A stretch of 64,000 bases of DNA from an uncultured Alphaproteobacteria bacterium (GTDB taxonomy: Bacteria; Pseudomonadota; Alphaproteobacteria; Rhodobacterales; Rhodobacteraceae): positions 62,001 to 126,000 of the forward strand of contig CACJUU010000001.1 of NCBI GenBank assembly GCA_902596605.1, in the 5' to 3' direction. Every line of letters begins with the position of its first letter. Positions within the stretch are counted from its first letter, which is position 1. The notes below the pieces were generated by a model that worked only from the letters and a program-made list of their open reading frames with translations, was not told where the DNA came from and searched no databases. The position numbers and the translations under genes are program-made. Shown one piece after another: positions 34,796 to 44,924 of the stretch.

Positions 34796-35620
34796 GTGTG
34801 TGTAAATAATAAATTACATAGAAATCTTGACTATTATCTCTTAAGGCCTCAGACTAATGATATGAATAACGATATACACAGTAGATTAAGTTATTCTGGG
34901 CAAGGGGGTTTAGGTATACACCCTGAGAGTCTGGCAAAAATAGCTCTTAGCGAAATTGCGAACGGAAACATAGACCAAAAATTTTATAGTGCCGACCTCA
35001 CTTCATCATTTTTTAACTCTCTTGTGACTGATGAACCCGAACACACAATTAAATTGATCAGAAAAGAGCTAGATAATGGACTGGCTGTACAATTTTTCTT
35101 TGAAGGAATAGCGCCAATTATTGCAGAAAAATTGGGTGATTCATGGAAACAAGACACAATGACATTTTCCGAAGTTACTATAGCTGTAAGCAAGTTGAGA
35201 CTACTTTGCCAAGAACTGGAGTCGCTATATCTTGAGCCTGAAGATACTCTTAAATCGGCACCAAAAATTTTACTTTTTACCTTAGAAGGCGAAAATCATA
35301 CTTTTGGTTCTTACTTAGCTGCATTAAAATTGAAAAAAGAAAACTTTAATGCCCAAATAGCTATTGGATATAGCGAATCAGATCTATTTAAACTCCTAGA
35401 ATTTGGCAATTTTCAGCTAATTGGTGTCTCAATTGGCAGTGAAAACATGGTCAATCAAAGTAACATAATTACCGATCGAATTAGAAAGAATTTCGCATTA
35501 CCCATCGCGGCAGGAGGATCTTTTGTAACCCATCACAAAACGCTATCCAAGACATGCCTTGACGTCGACTTATTCCAACCGAGCCCTAAAGAAATAAAAT
35601 ATTTACTGAAAGTTAATTGA
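34796..35620 (+). CDS. aerR: cobalamin-binding antirepressor AerR/PpaA
   Basis: 274 residues if begun at GTG 34796. The C-terminal half is a B12-binding (Rossmann-like) domain: EGENHTFGSYLAALKLK near residue 164 holds the histidine (H168) that in the AerR/PpaA family coordinates cobalamin, with a GVSIGSENM stretch later. AerR binds B12 in the light and counteracts the repressor CrtJ/PpsR. An internal ATG at 34862 (MNNDIHSRL) could give a shorter form; long and short isoforms with opposite effects are known for Rhodobacter capsulatus AerR. No strong ribosome site decides between them. Confidence 0.88.
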   Translation: MCVNNKLHRNLDYYLLRPQTNDMNNDIHSRLSYSGQGGLGIHPESLAKIALSEIANGNIDQKFYSADLTSSFFNSLVTDEPEHTIKLIRKELDNGLAVQFFFEGIAPIIAEKLGDSWKQDTMTFSEVTIAVSKLRLLCQELESLYLEPEDTLKSAPKILLFTLEGENHTFGSYLAALKLKKENFNAQIAIGYSESDLFKLLEFGNFQLIGVSIGSENMVNQSNIITDRIRKNFALPIAAGGSFVTHHKTLSKTCLDVDLFQPSPKEIKYLLKVN

Positions 35621-35654
35621 AGCTCAGTGGTTAAATAACTTTTAAAGATAAATA

Positions 35655-35672
35655 TGTCTAAATTTGTTTACA
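35655..35672. promoter_or_regulatory. PpsR/CrtJ operator 3 (upstream of ppsR)
   Basis: TGTCTAAATTTGTTTACA, perfect TGT-N12-ACA. Its last six bases (TTTACA, 35667-35672) read as the -35 element of a plus-strand promoter for ppsR. Confidence 0.88.
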
Positions 35673-35695
35673 ATATGTCAAATTTAGCTTACACT
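35667..35695 (+). promoter_or_regulatory. ppsR promoter
   Basis: -35 TTTACA (35667-35672), 17-base spacer, -10 TACACT (35690-35695). The two hexamers lie in two adjacent PpsR operators, so PpsR would repress its own transcription and that of the downstream bchG-bchP-idi genes if these are read through. Confidence 0.6.
35676..35693. promoter_or_regulatory. PpsR/CrtJ operator 4 (upstream of ppsR)
   Basis: TGTCAAATTTAGCTTACA, perfect TGT-N12-ACA starting exactly 21 bases after operator 3 (two helical turns), overlapping the -10 element of the ppsR promoter. Confidence 0.88.
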
Positions 35696-35732
35696 TTTTA
35701 TTAAATTTGATACTAAGTCAGAGATCCCTTCA

Positions 35733-37136
35733 TTGACCAAGAGAGAGAGTAAAGTAAGAGCTGCTGATCAGATAGTCAGACTAAACCCCGACATTTTCGG
35801 TGATGTAATTTTGCGAGCATCAGATATATCACTCTTAATTGACACAGCTGGCCTCATTTTAGAAGTTATTTACAATACTGAAAATAAAAACTTAGGTGAC
35901 ATAGAGCACTGGCGAACAAGAAATATTCGAGATTTTATAACAAAAGAAAGCGGGATTAAACTTGAAGAAATTTTAAATTTATCTTCCACCGAAAATGAGA
36001 AAATTGAGAAAGACATTATTCAGCTAAACCATATTAGAAATGGCGGCGATGACTTTCCAATTCAATACTCTATCCATCCCACTGGAGTAAATAACCAAAT
36101 TCTACTTTTTGGCCGTGATCTGACCCAGATAGCACAGGCTCAACAAGAACTCATGAAAACTCAATTAAAATTTGAGAGAGAATATGACCGGTATAGATCA
36201 TTTGACACTAAATATCGAGTAATACTAGAACAGTGTGGAAGCGCTTTCATTATTGTTGATGAAGCAGGCCAGCTTATTGATTTTAATCAAAAAGCTGTCA
36301 CAATTTTAGAAAAAGCCGATTTAAACCAAATGATGTTAAAGGATTTATTTTATCAAGGAATAAGCATAGACATTCTAAGCGAACTTGAGACATTAAATAA
36401 AAACACGCCCTCAACAGCATTAAATCTAAACGTGAAAGAAACCAATAAGAAAGTACAATTGAAGGGTACGTTTTTTCGTTCGAATGACGGTGTCCATTCT
36501 TTGATAAGGTTATCCAGTTCATCAAGTCAGAGAACAAGCCATTCCAAAGAAAAAATTTATCTATCTGATCTATATCAAAAAACTTCAGATGCATTTGTCT
36601 TTATTAATGAAGCAGGAAAAATAGTTGATACTAATGAGAGCTTTTTAATTCTTACAGAGAATCCAAATATTGATGAGGTTGTCGGAAAGTCATTTTCCGA
36701 CTTTCTCAAAAATGCCACTACGGACTTAAAAATTCTAACTGATAATTCAAAAAGACTTGGGAAAATTAGAAACTATGCAACTGACTTTATTACAACTTTC
36801 GGATCAAAAATTCCTGTCACAATTTCATCGACTTGGGTATCAAATGAAGATGACGATTTTTATGGGTTCATTTTAAGAGACTCTTCAAACATTGAGCTTG
36901 AGAAACAAAACGATAATGAGAAACATAGCTGGGAGGCAACCACAAAATTGGTAGGGAGTGCTCCGTTGAAAGAGTTAGTAGCCCAAACCGGAGATATTGC
37001 AGAAAGAATATGCTTAGAAACCGCACTTAATTTGACAAATAACAATAAAGTAGCAGCTGCGGAGCTACTTAGTCTGTCGCGTCAAAGCCTATATGTGAAG
37101 CTCAGAAAACATAATCTTTTGGACATTAAGGACTAA
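35733..37136 (+). CDS. ppsR: photosynthesis gene repressor PpsR/CrtJ
   Basis: 467 residues: an N-terminal PAS-like domain, a linker coiled coil (about 130-155), two PAS domains (about 160-260 and 280-400) and a C-terminal Fis-type helix-turn-helix (NNKVAAAELLSLSRQSLYVK). It binds TGT-N12-ACA operators and represses bch, crt and antenna genes under oxygen or light. The HTH-proximal cysteine (C427) corresponds to the redox-active Cys420 of Rhodobacter capsulatus CrtJ; the only other cysteine is C168, so the classical second cysteine near residue 250 seems absent. Start is TTG 35733, no ATG nearby. Confidence 0.93.
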   Translation: MTKRESKVRAADQIVRLNPDIFGDVILRASDISLLIDTAGLILEVIYNTENKNLGDIEHWRTRNIRDFITKESGIKLEEILNLSSTENEKIEKDIIQLNHIRNGGDDFPIQYSIHPTGVNNQILLFGRDLTQIAQAQQELMKTQLKFEREYDRYRSFDTKYRVILEQCGSAFIIVDEAGQLIDFNQKAVTILEKADLNQMMLKDLFYQGISIDILSELETLNKNTPSTALNLNVKETNKKVQLKGTFFRSNDGVHSLIRLSSSSSQRTSHSKEKIYLSDLYQKTSDAFVFINEAGKIVDTNESFLILTENPNIDEVVGKSFSDFLKNATTDLKILTDNSKRLGKIRNYATDFITTFGSKIPVTISSTWVSNEDDDFYGFILRDSSNIELEKQNDNEKHSWEATTKLVGSAPLKELVAQTGDIAERICLETALNLTNNNKVAAAELLSLSRQSLYVKLRKHNLLDIKD

Positions 37137-37141
37137 AATCA

Positions 37142-38041
37142 GTGATTAAAAGCTATCAAACTCATTTTAACAGTACTCCTAGCTTGATATCGCTTCTTGA
37201 ACTCATAAAACCTGTTACCTGGTTTCCACCTATGTGGGCTTTTTTATGTGGTGTGGTGTCAGTTGGCGCCTTAAATAGCAATAATACTATACTTATATTA
37301 GCCGGTCTTCTTCTTGCTGGCCCATTGGTATGTGGAATGAGCCAAGCTGTGAACGATTGGTGTGACCGCCATGTCGATGCAATAAATCAACCAGAGAGAC
37401 CCATTCCGTCTGGACGAGTGAGTGCTGGATGGGGGTTTTTTACTGGCATTACGATGAGTGCCATAAGTATCCTTTTTGCATACTATCTCGGAAGTCTTAT
37501 CTTTTTTGCAACAATTATCGGCGTCTCAGCCGCTTGGCTCTATTCATTAGAACCAATAAGACTGAAACGATCGGCGATTTTTGGGCCAGGGGTAGTGGCA
37601 ATTTGTTATGAAGGGCTTCCATGGTTTACTGGCGCCGCTATTTTCACAATCTCATTACCGAATAAAGAGGTTCTAATTGTGCTCTCATTATATGCTTTAG
37701 GAGCACACGGGATAATGACTATGAATGACTTTAAAGCAACCAAGGGAGATAAACTTTTAGGCATCAATTCTTTACCTGTTATTTTAGGTAGGAAGCCTGC
37801 AACTTTAGTAGCTTGCCTTATAATGCTTTTCCCTCAGCTAATAGTAATGTCTCTTTTTTACTTCTGGGGGTCCTTAATTCTAGCTATAACGCTGGCAGTT
37901 TGCGTTCTATTGCAGTCCTTATCAATGATTTTTCTCATTCGGGATCCAGAAAAAAACACACCATTCTTTAACATGACCGGAGTACTTTTATACATTGCTG
38001 GGATGATGTTATCTGCAAATGGATTGTATTTAATGAATTAA
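37142..38041 (+). CDS. bchG: bacteriochlorophyll synthase (geranylgeranyl transferase)
   Basis: 299 residues, a UbiA-type prenyltransferase with eight or nine membrane segments. The aspartate-rich site NDWCDRHVDAINQPERPIPS (near residue 79) binds the Mg-prenyl diphosphate. It attaches the geranylgeranyl tail to bacteriochlorophyllide a. Start is GTG, 5 bases after the ppsR stop, so it is co-transcribed with ppsR. Confidence 0.95.
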   Translation: MIKSYQTHFNSTPSLISLLELIKPVTWFPPMWAFLCGVVSVGALNSNNTILILAGLLLAGPLVCGMSQAVNDWCDRHVDAINQPERPIPSGRVSAGWGFFTGITMSAISILFAYYLGSLIFFATIIGVSAAWLYSLEPIRLKRSAIFGPGVVAICYEGLPWFTGAAIFTISLPNKEVLIVLSLYALGAHGIMTMNDFKATKGDKLLGINSLPVILGRKPATLVACLIMLFPQLIVMSLFYFWGSLILAITLAVCVLLQSLSMIFLIRDPEKNTPFFNMTGVLLYIAGMMLSANGLYLMN

Positions 38042-38055
38042 ATTAGGGGGTAGTA

Positions 38056-39408
38056 ATGAATTGGTTTTCGATTTTAAGGTTAGGATTAGTTCAACTTTGC
38101 ATTGGCTCAAGTGTTGTTATTCCATTATCCACACTGAATCGCTTAATGAAGGTAGAATTAGCTTTACCTGCAACGATTGCAGGTTTTTTGATTGCGCTCC
38201 ATTATGCTGTCCAATTAACTAGAGTCAATTGGGGGTATTTATCTGATAAAACTCAAAACAGGAGTCAGTGGATAATATTTGGAATGCTAATTCTAGGTAT
38301 AGGTGGAGTACTAGCGTCAGCTTCTATACCTCTAATTGAAAGTAATTTCGCATATGGAATAATGCTTGCTTTATTTTCATATACTCTAATTGGGTTTGGG
38401 GTAGGTGCAGCAGGCACTCCTCTTCTCGCTCTTCTTGCCTCTTACAGTTCTAAATCCCAGAAGGGCTTTGCCGCCTCGATCACCTTTCTTATGATGATAT
38501 TAGGACTGGCAATAACTGGTATAACGGCTGGCATAATATTAGACCCCTACTCTCACCAAAAGCTCATAAAAATCACGGTCTCTCTTGCTATAATTACCAA
38601 TATTTTATCTTTTCTTAGCTTGAGAAACTTAGAAAAATCGCTGCGAAATAATGCAGATGCTCGCACACCGTATGCTATTAACTATGATGTACAATTTCTT
38701 GAAGGTATCAAAAAAATATGGATGGAAAGAGAAGCAAGGCTTTTTACAATTTTCATTTTTATCTCTATGGGCGCTTTTTCAATGCAAGATCCAATATTGG
38801 AACCTTTCGCTGGAGAAGTCTTCGGCTTTGCGGTCGGAGAGTCTACAAAACTTGATGGGTTTCATAAGATTGGGACGCTAATTGGAATTATTTTAATAAT
38901 CCTTTGCCTTTCAAAATTTAGAATCGGGTTTGGCTCCTTATCGTTTGTTAAAAATGAACGGCTAGGATCAGAAAAATTTTGGCTAATCACTGGATGCCTC
39001 TTTTCTGCATTTTCACTATTTATAATTTCTCTTCTTGGAGTCACATATAGAGATCCAGGTATATTAAACTCAGTTGTTTTTCTTTTCGGAATATCTAATG
39101 GTGTATTCACTGCGGGAATATTGGGAACCATGCTGCATTTAGCAAGTAGGGGTTCGGGTGATAACAACACGGGTACTCGTATGGGGATATGGGGGGCAGC
39201 ACAAGCTTATGCAACTATGATTGCTGTTTTTTTTAGCACAGTCTTGGTCGATATACTTGGACTTATGATGAATTCCCTCCCAAATGTATATGGAATAGTG
39301 TTTCTAACCGCTGCAAGTTTTTTTATAGCTGCAGCATTTTTGGGTTCATTAATTATTAAAAAGGATGAACTCGATCAAAATCAAAACATACTACAATCGG
39401 TGAATTAA
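38056..39408 (+). CDS. PucC-family transporter-like protein (Bch2/ORF428)
   Basis: 450 residues with about 12 membrane segments, a second PucC/LhaA-family protein beside LhaA at 24.7-26.2 kb. The LRLGLVQLCIGSSVVIPLST start and LTRVNWGYLSDKTQNRSQW motif are family marks. Lying between bchG and bchP, as in Rhodobacter (ORF428), it is thought to handle pigment or complex assembly. AGGGGG ribosome site precedes ATG 38056. Confidence 0.88.
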   Translation: MNWFSILRLGLVQLCIGSSVVIPLSTLNRLMKVELALPATIAGFLIALHYAVQLTRVNWGYLSDKTQNRSQWIIFGMLILGIGGVLASASIPLIESNFAYGIMLALFSYTLIGFGVGAAGTPLLALLASYSSKSQKGFAASITFLMMILGLAITGITAGIILDPYSHQKLIKITVSLAIITNILSFLSLRNLEKSLRNNADARTPYAINYDVQFLEGIKKIWMEREARLFTIFIFISMGAFSMQDPILEPFAGEVFGFAVGESTKLDGFHKIGTLIGIILIILCLSKFRIGFGSLSFVKNERLGSEKFWLITGCLFSAFSLFIISLLGVTYRDPGILNSVVFLFGISNGVFTAGILGTMLHLASRGSGDNNTGTRMGIWGAAQAYATMIAVFFSTVLVDILGLMMNSLPNVYGIVFLTAASFFIAAAFLGSLIIKKDELDQNQNILQSVN

Positions 39409-39409
39409 A

Positions 39410-40585
39410 ATGATCTATGATATAACAGTTATAGGAGGAGGACCCTCCGGCGCAACAGCTGCAGAGCAACTGGCGAAAAAAGGTTTCAAAGTCGCATTGA
39501 TAGATAGAGCAGGAAGAATAAAGCCTTGTGGAGGTGCTATCCCTCCAAGATTAATTGAAGACTTTGAAATACCTCAGTCTCAATTAGTTGCAAAAATCAA
39601 GACAGCAAGGATGATATCACCAACGAATAGGAAAGTAGACATTCCAATAGAAAATGGTTACGTAGGAATGGTAGATAGAGAATTCTTTGATGAATATCTT
39701 CGGGAAAGAGCAGCAAAATGTGGGGCAAAACGGTTTACCGGCACATTTGTAAAATTATCTAAAAATTCACAATATACTAAGGTTGATTTTAATAATCACT
39801 CGACAAAAAAAATTTCCACACTCCTCACAAGATATGTAATAGGCGCAGATGGTGCTAAATCCAATGTTGCAAGAAATACAATCAAGGACGCACATAAAAT
39901 TCCCTATGTTATAGCGTATCATGAGATAATAGAGGCCCCGAAAGCAACCAGTGAATATAATCCAGATAGATGTGATGTTATTTATAATGGAGATATATCG
40001 CCTGATTTTTATGGATGGGTCTTTCCTCATGGGAAATCGGCGAGTGTAGGAATGGGAACAGGGATAAATAGCGTTAACCTGAAGAAGGCTACTAGCGATC
40101 TCAGGACTCAAGCAGGATTAGACAAATGTTCAACCATAAGAAAAGAAGGAGCTCCGATCCCGCTTAAGCCCTTGGAGAGGTGGGATAATGGAGATAATGT
40201 TGTACTTGCAGGTGATGCTGCTGGGGTAGTAGCACCCTCATCAGGGGAGGGTATCTATTATGCAATGATAGGAGGTAAGTATGCAGCGGATGCGGTTGAA
40301 AAATGCTTGCTTAATGGACACTCGAAATATTTAGGTTTAGCAAGAAAGAATTTTATGAAAGAACATAAAGCAGTTTTTCAAGTTCTTGGTGCTATGCAAA
40401 ACGCATATTATAGATCTGATGACCGAAGAGAGCGTTTTGTAACTTTATGCAAAGACATAGATGTTCAAAGAATAACTTTTGAATCTTATATGCATAAAAA
40501 ACTATCTCGTTCGAGACCAATAGCACACCTAAAAATAATGTTTAAAAATATTGCCCACCTCACCGGCATGGTTAAAGCCACATGA
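39410..40585 (+). CDS. bchP: geranylgeranyl reductase BchP
   Basis: 391 residues, flavoprotein with an N-terminal FAD fold (ITVIGGGPSGATAAEQLAKKG) and a second FAD motif VVLAGDAAGVVAPSSGEG near residue 264. It reduces the geranylgeranyl tail of bacteriochlorophyll to phytyl. The stop overlaps idi (ATGA). Confidence 0.95.
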   Translation: MIYDITVIGGGPSGATAAEQLAKKGFKVALIDRAGRIKPCGGAIPPRLIEDFEIPQSQLVAKIKTARMISPTNRKVDIPIENGYVGMVDREFFDEYLRERAAKCGAKRFTGTFVKLSKNSQYTKVDFNNHSTKKISTLLTRYVIGADGAKSNVARNTIKDAHKIPYVIAYHEIIEAPKATSEYNPDRCDVIYNGDISPDFYGWVFPHGKSASVGMGTGINSVNLKKATSDLRTQAGLDKCSTIRKEGAPIPLKPLERWDNGDNVVLAGDAAGVVAPSSGEGIYYAMIGGKYAADAVEKCLLNGHSKYLGLARKNFMKEHKAVFQVLGAMQNAYYRSDDRRERFVTLCKDIDVQRITFESYMHKKLSRSRPIAHLKIMFKNIAHLTGMVKAT

Positions 40586-41106
40586 ATATTAATTTTATTC
40601 CTGCTTGGGATCAAGGGGTTCTACAACCATTAGAAAAGCTAGAAGTTCATAAAAGAGGTCTAAGGCATAAAGCGGTCTCCGTATTCTTAATTTCAGATAA
40701 TAATGTACTGATTCAAAAAAGAGCATCAATGAAATACCATACGCCAGGTTTATGGGCTAATACCTGCTGCACACACCCCTTATGGTCAGAAGATCCCATG
40801 GAATGCGCTCACCGAAGATTAAAAGAAGAGTTGGGAATAAAGGTGCCTGAGTTAGTCTATAAAAACAAAATCGACTATAAAGCCGATGTTGGCAATGGCT
40901 TAATCGAAAACGAGAATGTTGATGTCTTTGTTGGCTCAATAAAAGAAAAAGATAATTTAAAAATACTTCTTAATAACGATGAAGTGGCAGAGGTGAGGTG
41001 GATTAGTTTTGACAGGTTAAAGGAAGAAATATCACTATCGCCTGATAAGTTTACACCTTGGTTGAGGATATACGTCCAAGATCATCTTGAACAAATTATA
41101 AACTGA
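40582..41106 (+). CDS. idi: isopentenyl-diphosphate delta-isomerase (type 1)
   Basis: 174 residues, Nudix-fold enzyme interconverting IPP and DMAPP. The catalytic-cysteine motif ANTCCTHPL (about residue 53), the Nudix stretch CAHRRLKEELGI and a late EVAEVRWI match type 1 Idi. It supplies C5 units for the carotenoid and phytyl chains. Confidence 0.95.
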   Translation: MNINFIPAWDQGVLQPLEKLEVHKRGLRHKAVSVFLISDNNVLIQKRASMKYHTPGLWANTCCTHPLWSEDPMECAHRRLKEELGIKVPELVYKNKIDYKADVGNGLIENENVDVFVGSIKEKDNLKILLNNDEVAEVRWISFDRLKEEISLSPDKFTPWLRIYVQDHLEQIIN

Positions 41107-41111
41107 CCGGC

Positions 41112-43034
41112 TTACTTTATAATCTTAATTTTATTGCTTCGTATATCAGCTATACCCAAAACATCAAGAATTGTTGTTGTAATTCCTGTGACATCGAGTC
41201 CAGCTTCCTTATACATTACGTTTGGTGAAGCTTGATCTATAAATTTATCCGGTAAAAATAAACTTCTTACCTTTAGATTGTTATTTATCATGTTATTTTT
41301 GAGTAGCCAGTCAACCACATGAGATCCGAACCCACCAATGGATCCCTCCTCTAGGGTAATTAACATCTCATGGTTTTCTGAAAGCACTTTTATTAAATCT
41401 ACATCTAATGGTTTAGCAAATCTAGCATCTGCAACAGTCACTGAAATGCCTAACTGTTTCAACTCCTCGGACGCGTCTAGTGCTTCTTTGAGATGTGCTC
41501 CAAAACTTAATATCGCAACCCTATTTCCCTCTTTACAAATTCTTCCTTTCCCCAGCTCAAGAACTTCACCTCTTTCAGGAAGTTCTATACCTATCCCCTC
41601 ACCTCTTGGATACCTAAATGATATGGGGCCGTCGTTATACTCTGCTGAAGTTCTGATCATATGCATTAGCTCTAACTCGTCAGATGCTGCCATTACCACA
41701 AAACCTGGCAAATTAGAAAGGTAAGCTACGTCAAAAGAACCTGCATGCGTAGCTCCGTCAGCACCAACCAACCCAGCTCTATCAATTGCAAATCTTACTG
41801 GCAATTTTTGGAGAGCCACATCATGAACAATCTGATCATATCCTCTTTGGAGAAAAGTTGAATATATTGCGCAGAAGGGTTTCAAACCTCCAGCTGCCAT
41901 ACCGGCACAGAAAGTGACAGCGTGTTGTTCTGCGATTCCAACATCAAAAGTTCTACCAGGGAAACTATCTTGAAAAATATTTAATCCTGTGCCTGAAGGC
42001 ATGGCTGCAGTCACAGCAACAACCTTTTCGTCCAGTTTTGCCTCCTTAACGAGTGTTTGACCAAAAATTGATGTGTATGATGGAGCGTTTGATTTGCCTT
42101 TGTGCTGCTTTCCCGATGCAACATCAAATTTCGACACACCATGATATTTATCCGCAGACGTTTCTGCTGGTGCATACCCAGCTCCTTTTTTTGTAACACA
42201 ATGTATTAGAACTGGTCCCTCAGACCTAGTTTTGACTGCTCTTAAAACTGGTAGTAGTTGGTCTAAATCATGTCCATCTATTGGACCGACGTATGAAAAA
42301 CCCAAGTCTTCGAAAAAAGTATTTCCCGTTCCTCCAGCTAGTCCTGTTATCAAACCTCTAGCACGTTTTGCCCCTTCTCTAAGTGGCCCTGGTAGTGACT
42401 TCGCAAAATTCTCTGCTAATTCCTTAAGAGTATAAAATTGTTGGTTTGCGTATAGGCTAGATAAATATTTCGACATAGCGCCAACAGGTGGGGCGATAGA
42501 CATTTCATTGTCATTCAAGATAACAAAAAATCTTCTCCCTTCAGCACCCGCATTATTTAGTGCTTCGTAAGCCATTCCAGCACTTATAGATCCATCACCA
42601 ATAACTGCAACAGCATCTCCCGTAGTCATTCCCATATCTCTAGCTACCGTAAATCCTAAGCCTGCAGATATCGAGGTAGATGAATGCGCCGCTCCGAAGG
42701 GATCATAATCACTTTCACTTCTCTTTGTGAAACCTGACAGTCCTCCCTCTTGTCTAAGAGAACTCATTTTTTCTCTACGACCAGTAATTATTTTATGTGG
42801 ATAACATTGATGTCCAACATCCCATATCAACTTATCGTGCGGTGTATTAAACACTGAATGTATTGCAACAGTTAGCTCTACAACGCCTAGGCTTGATCCT
42901 AAATGTCCTCCTGTCTCAGAAACCGCTCTAATTGTTTCATTGCGCAATTCTATAGCAAGTTTTTTGAGATCTAAATCTGAAAGATGCCGAAGATCAGCAG
43001 GGTAATTTATTTTATCAAGAAGTGTAGGTTTCAT
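41112..43034 (-). CDS. dxs: 1-deoxy-D-xylulose-5-phosphate synthase
   Basis: About 640 residues, thiamine-diphosphate enzyme making DXP from pyruvate and glyceraldehyde 3-phosphate, first step of the MEP isoprenoid route. Thiamine motif [18 protein letters not shown] (about 151-168) and the transketolase-like [15 protein letters not shown] stretch are clear. The longest reading starts at GTG 43061 inside a hairpin; ATG 43034 begins the usual [16 protein letters not shown] terminus. Directly after pufM, as in Rhodobacter capsulatus but without pufX. Confidence 0.95.
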   Translation of the reverse strand: MKPTLLDKINYPADLRHLSDLDLKKLAIELRNETIRAVSETGGHLGSSLGVVELTVAIHSVFNTPHDKLIWDVGHQCYPHKIITGRREKMSSLRQEGGLSGFTKRSESDYDPFGAAHSSTSISAGLGFTVARDMGMTTGDAVAVIGDGSISAGMAYEALNNAGAEGRRFFVILNDNEMSIAPPVGAMSKYLSSLYANQQFYTLKELAENFAKSLPGPLREGAKRARGLITGLAGGTGNTFFEDLGFSYVGPIDGHDLDQLLPVLRAVKTRSEGPVLIHCVTKKGAGYAPAETSADKYHGVSKFDVASGKQHKGKSNAPSYTSIFGQTLVKEAKLDEKVVAVTAAMPSGTGLNIFQDSFPGRTFDVGIAEQHAVTFCAGMAAGGLKPFCAIYSTFLQRGYDQIVHDVALQKLPVRFAIDRAGLVGADGATHAGSFDVAYLSNLPGFVVMAASDELELMHMIRTSAEYNDGPISFRYPRGEGIGIELPERGEVLELGKGRICKEGNRVAILSFGAHLKEALDASEELKQLGISVTVADARFAKPLDVDLIKVLSENHEMLITLEEGSIGGFGSHVVDWLLKNNMINNNLKVRSLFLPDKFIDQASPNVMYKEAGLDVTGITTTILDVLGIADIRSNKIKIIK

Positions 43035-43058
43035 AACTGAGATATGTAACTTATTTTT

Positions 43059-43086
43059 CACGTGGAGGAAACATTTCCCCCACGTG
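43059..43086 (-). other. hairpin between pufM and dxs
   Basis: Inverted repeat CACGTGGAGGAAA / TTTCCCCCACGTG: thirteen positions with one mismatch around a very short loop. No U-run follows on the minus-strand RNA, so it is more likely a 3' stabilising or partial-termination structure for the puf messenger than a simple terminator. Confidence 0.6.
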
Positions 43087-43099
43087 AATATAGAATAAT

Positions 43100-44047
43100 C
43101 TAACTGGGCCCGTTATACAAGCCGCCTTCGACAGCAAAACCGTGAAGAACTGCCCAACTAAACCAGTCGTCGACAACCGTTCCAGTTAGTAATATGCCTA
43201 TTCCACCGGTGATAGGACAAAGAATTGCAAACCACCAAGCCCATCTATGAATTCCTTCCATAGAAGCGTTAAAGCCCATGGTCCATCTCCAGAACAGAGC
43301 AGCACGCTCAGAGGCTGTGCCACGATCATAGATTTGTTCGAGTTCCCTGTCTCCTCCCATTCTAGAGGTAGCTAATATCGTCGCTCCATGCATTGCGAAA
43401 AGTAGAGCAGAGCCATATAGAAAGACGATGCTCAGCGCGTGAAAGGGATTGTAAAATAAATTACCATGATTTAAAGAAAGGTAATTTGTCCAATCTAGAT
43501 GTGGAAAAATCCCATAAGGAACCATTTCCGACCAAGTGCCCATAGCCACGGGTCTAAAAAGACCAATTACGAGAAATAGCCATATTGCTGCAGCAAAAGC
43601 CCAACAAACATGTTTTCCCATTCCCAATTCATTGGCCCGCAGGTATGATCTAATCCACCAACTTAAAACCGCTATTAAGAGACAAGTACTTGCAATTAAG
43701 TATAATCCGCCTTCCCAAATGGGTGGAAAGCCAAGGCCATATTCCTCACCAGGAGGATCAAGAGAAATCCACCATAAATCCCTCCATAAGGCTTGCCATG
43801 ACCAATCAACTGATTGGAGCATGCCTACTCCTGTCAGAAAGAACCATGCCGTTCCCAAGAACAACGCTATCGTTCCAAACATGCCCAGATGAATCGGACC
43901 CAGCTGGGCATTTCCAATATACCCCAGTAATGAGGAGAATCGTGGTTCGACACCTCTCTCTTTTGCAACTATTCCTCTTTCATCAAGACCCATTTCTGCC
44001 GGGCCACGAACCTGAACCTGTGTTAAAATATTATGGTACTCTGCCAT
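43100..44047 (-). CDS. pufM: photosynthetic reaction centre M subunit
   Basis: 315 residues with five membrane helices. Bacteriochlorophyll and iron ligands sit in the late [20 protein letters not shown] and HGATILA stretches. With PufL it binds the special pair, pheophytins, quinones and non-heme iron. The tail ends GLYNGPS. No pufC or pufX follows. ATG 44047 is 2 bases beyond the pufL stop. Confidence 0.98.
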   Translation of the reverse strand: MAEYHNILTQVQVRGPAEMGLDERGIVAKERGVEPRFSSLLGYIGNAQLGPIHLGMFGTIALFLGTAWFFLTGVGMLQSVDWSWQALWRDLWWISLDPPGEEYGLGFPPIWEGGLYLIASTCLLIAVLSWWIRSYLRANELGMGKHVCWAFAAAIWLFLVIGLFRPVAMGTWSEMVPYGIFPHLDWTNYLSLNHGNLFYNPFHALSIVFLYGSALLFAMHGATILATSRMGGDRELEQIYDRGTASERAALFWRWTMGFNASMEGIHRWAWWFAILCPITGGIGILLTGTVVDDWFSWAVLHGFAVEGGLYNGPS

Positions 44048-44048
44048 C

Positions 44049-44897
44049 TTAACCTCCTATACTTGCGAATGTGAAGAAATTTGGCCACCAATCCCACCAT
44101 TCAATCCAGCTTTCACCATCTGGCATTAGCCAAGAAGGTCCAGATATAATGATACAAATTCCAGACCACCAGCCGGCACTAAGGGCAACGAATAATCCAA
44201 TTCTATGAATACCCAATGTACCAATAGAGTAGCCAATAAAATCTCTGAAGTACGTATCTTCATGGTCGGGTGTTTTTGCATCTTCTCCTTTTTCAGGGTT
44301 AGCAGCCGACAAGATTAATGAACCGTGTAATGCAAGCAACATAGTAGTAGTGAAGAAACACGCAATTGCAAGCATATGAATTGGATTGTAATGGAAATTA
44401 CCATATTGATATCCGGTGTAAGACACCCAGTCCAAATGGGAAAAAATACCATATGGAAATCCATGAGCCCATGCACCCATTAATACTGGTCTGATAACAA
44501 CCAAAGAAACATAGGCAAAAATTGCAAAAGAAAAGGCAAATGGAATATGATAGTCCATTCCTAACTTTCTCGTGATTTCTACCTGTCTTAACATCCAACT
44601 ACCGAATGCTCCAATGGCGCACAAAGTTATAACTTGCCATAAACCACCATCATTCATAGGAGCCATTTTTAGCCCATATTCAAGAGGCGGTGGCTCTATG
44701 CTTATTAACCAGGGGTTCCAGACCCCCTGTTGAGCAGCGCCCCAAAAAATCATAATACTACCAAGGGCAGCGAAGAAAATTGTCGAGACTCCAAAGAAGC
44801 CTACATAAAACGGCCCGACCCAAAAGTCAAATAAGTCCCGACCTATAAGAGTACCGCCTGGAACACGATACTTTTTTTCAAAACTGAGTAATGCCAT
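44049..44897 (-). CDS. pufL: photosynthetic reaction centre L subunit
   Basis: 282 residues with five membrane helices; starts [19 protein letters not shown] as usual. [11 protein letters not shown] and [13 protein letters not shown] hold the histidine ligands. A longer reading begins at 44915, but ATG 44897 has a GGAGG ribosome site 7 bases upstream and gives the conserved N terminus. Confidence 0.98.
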   Translation of the reverse strand: MALLSFEKKYRVPGGTLIGRDLFDFWVGPFYVGFFGVSTIFFAALGSIMIFWGAAQQGVWNPWLISIEPPPLEYGLKMAPMNDGGLWQVITLCAIGAFGSWMLRQVEITRKLGMDYHIPFAFSFAIFAYVSLVVIRPVLMGAWAHGFPYGIFSHLDWVSYTGYQYGNFHYNPIHMLAIACFFTTTMLLALHGSLILSAANPEKGEDAKTPDHEDTYFRDFIGYSIGTLGIHRIGLFVALSAGWWSGICIIISGPSWLMPDGESWIEWWDWWPNFFTFASIGG

Positions 44898-44924
44898 CCT
44901 ATGACCTCCATTCAAATTACTCTG

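Noticed and set aside
43059-43099. Intrinsic terminator after pufM
   Set aside because: The stem is strong but lacks a following U-run on the minus-strand RNA, and dxs continues in the same direction.
43035-43099. A small pufX gene after pufM
   Set aside because: Only about 65 bases lie between pufM and the chosen dxs start, too short, and no PufX-like hydrophobic peptide is encoded.
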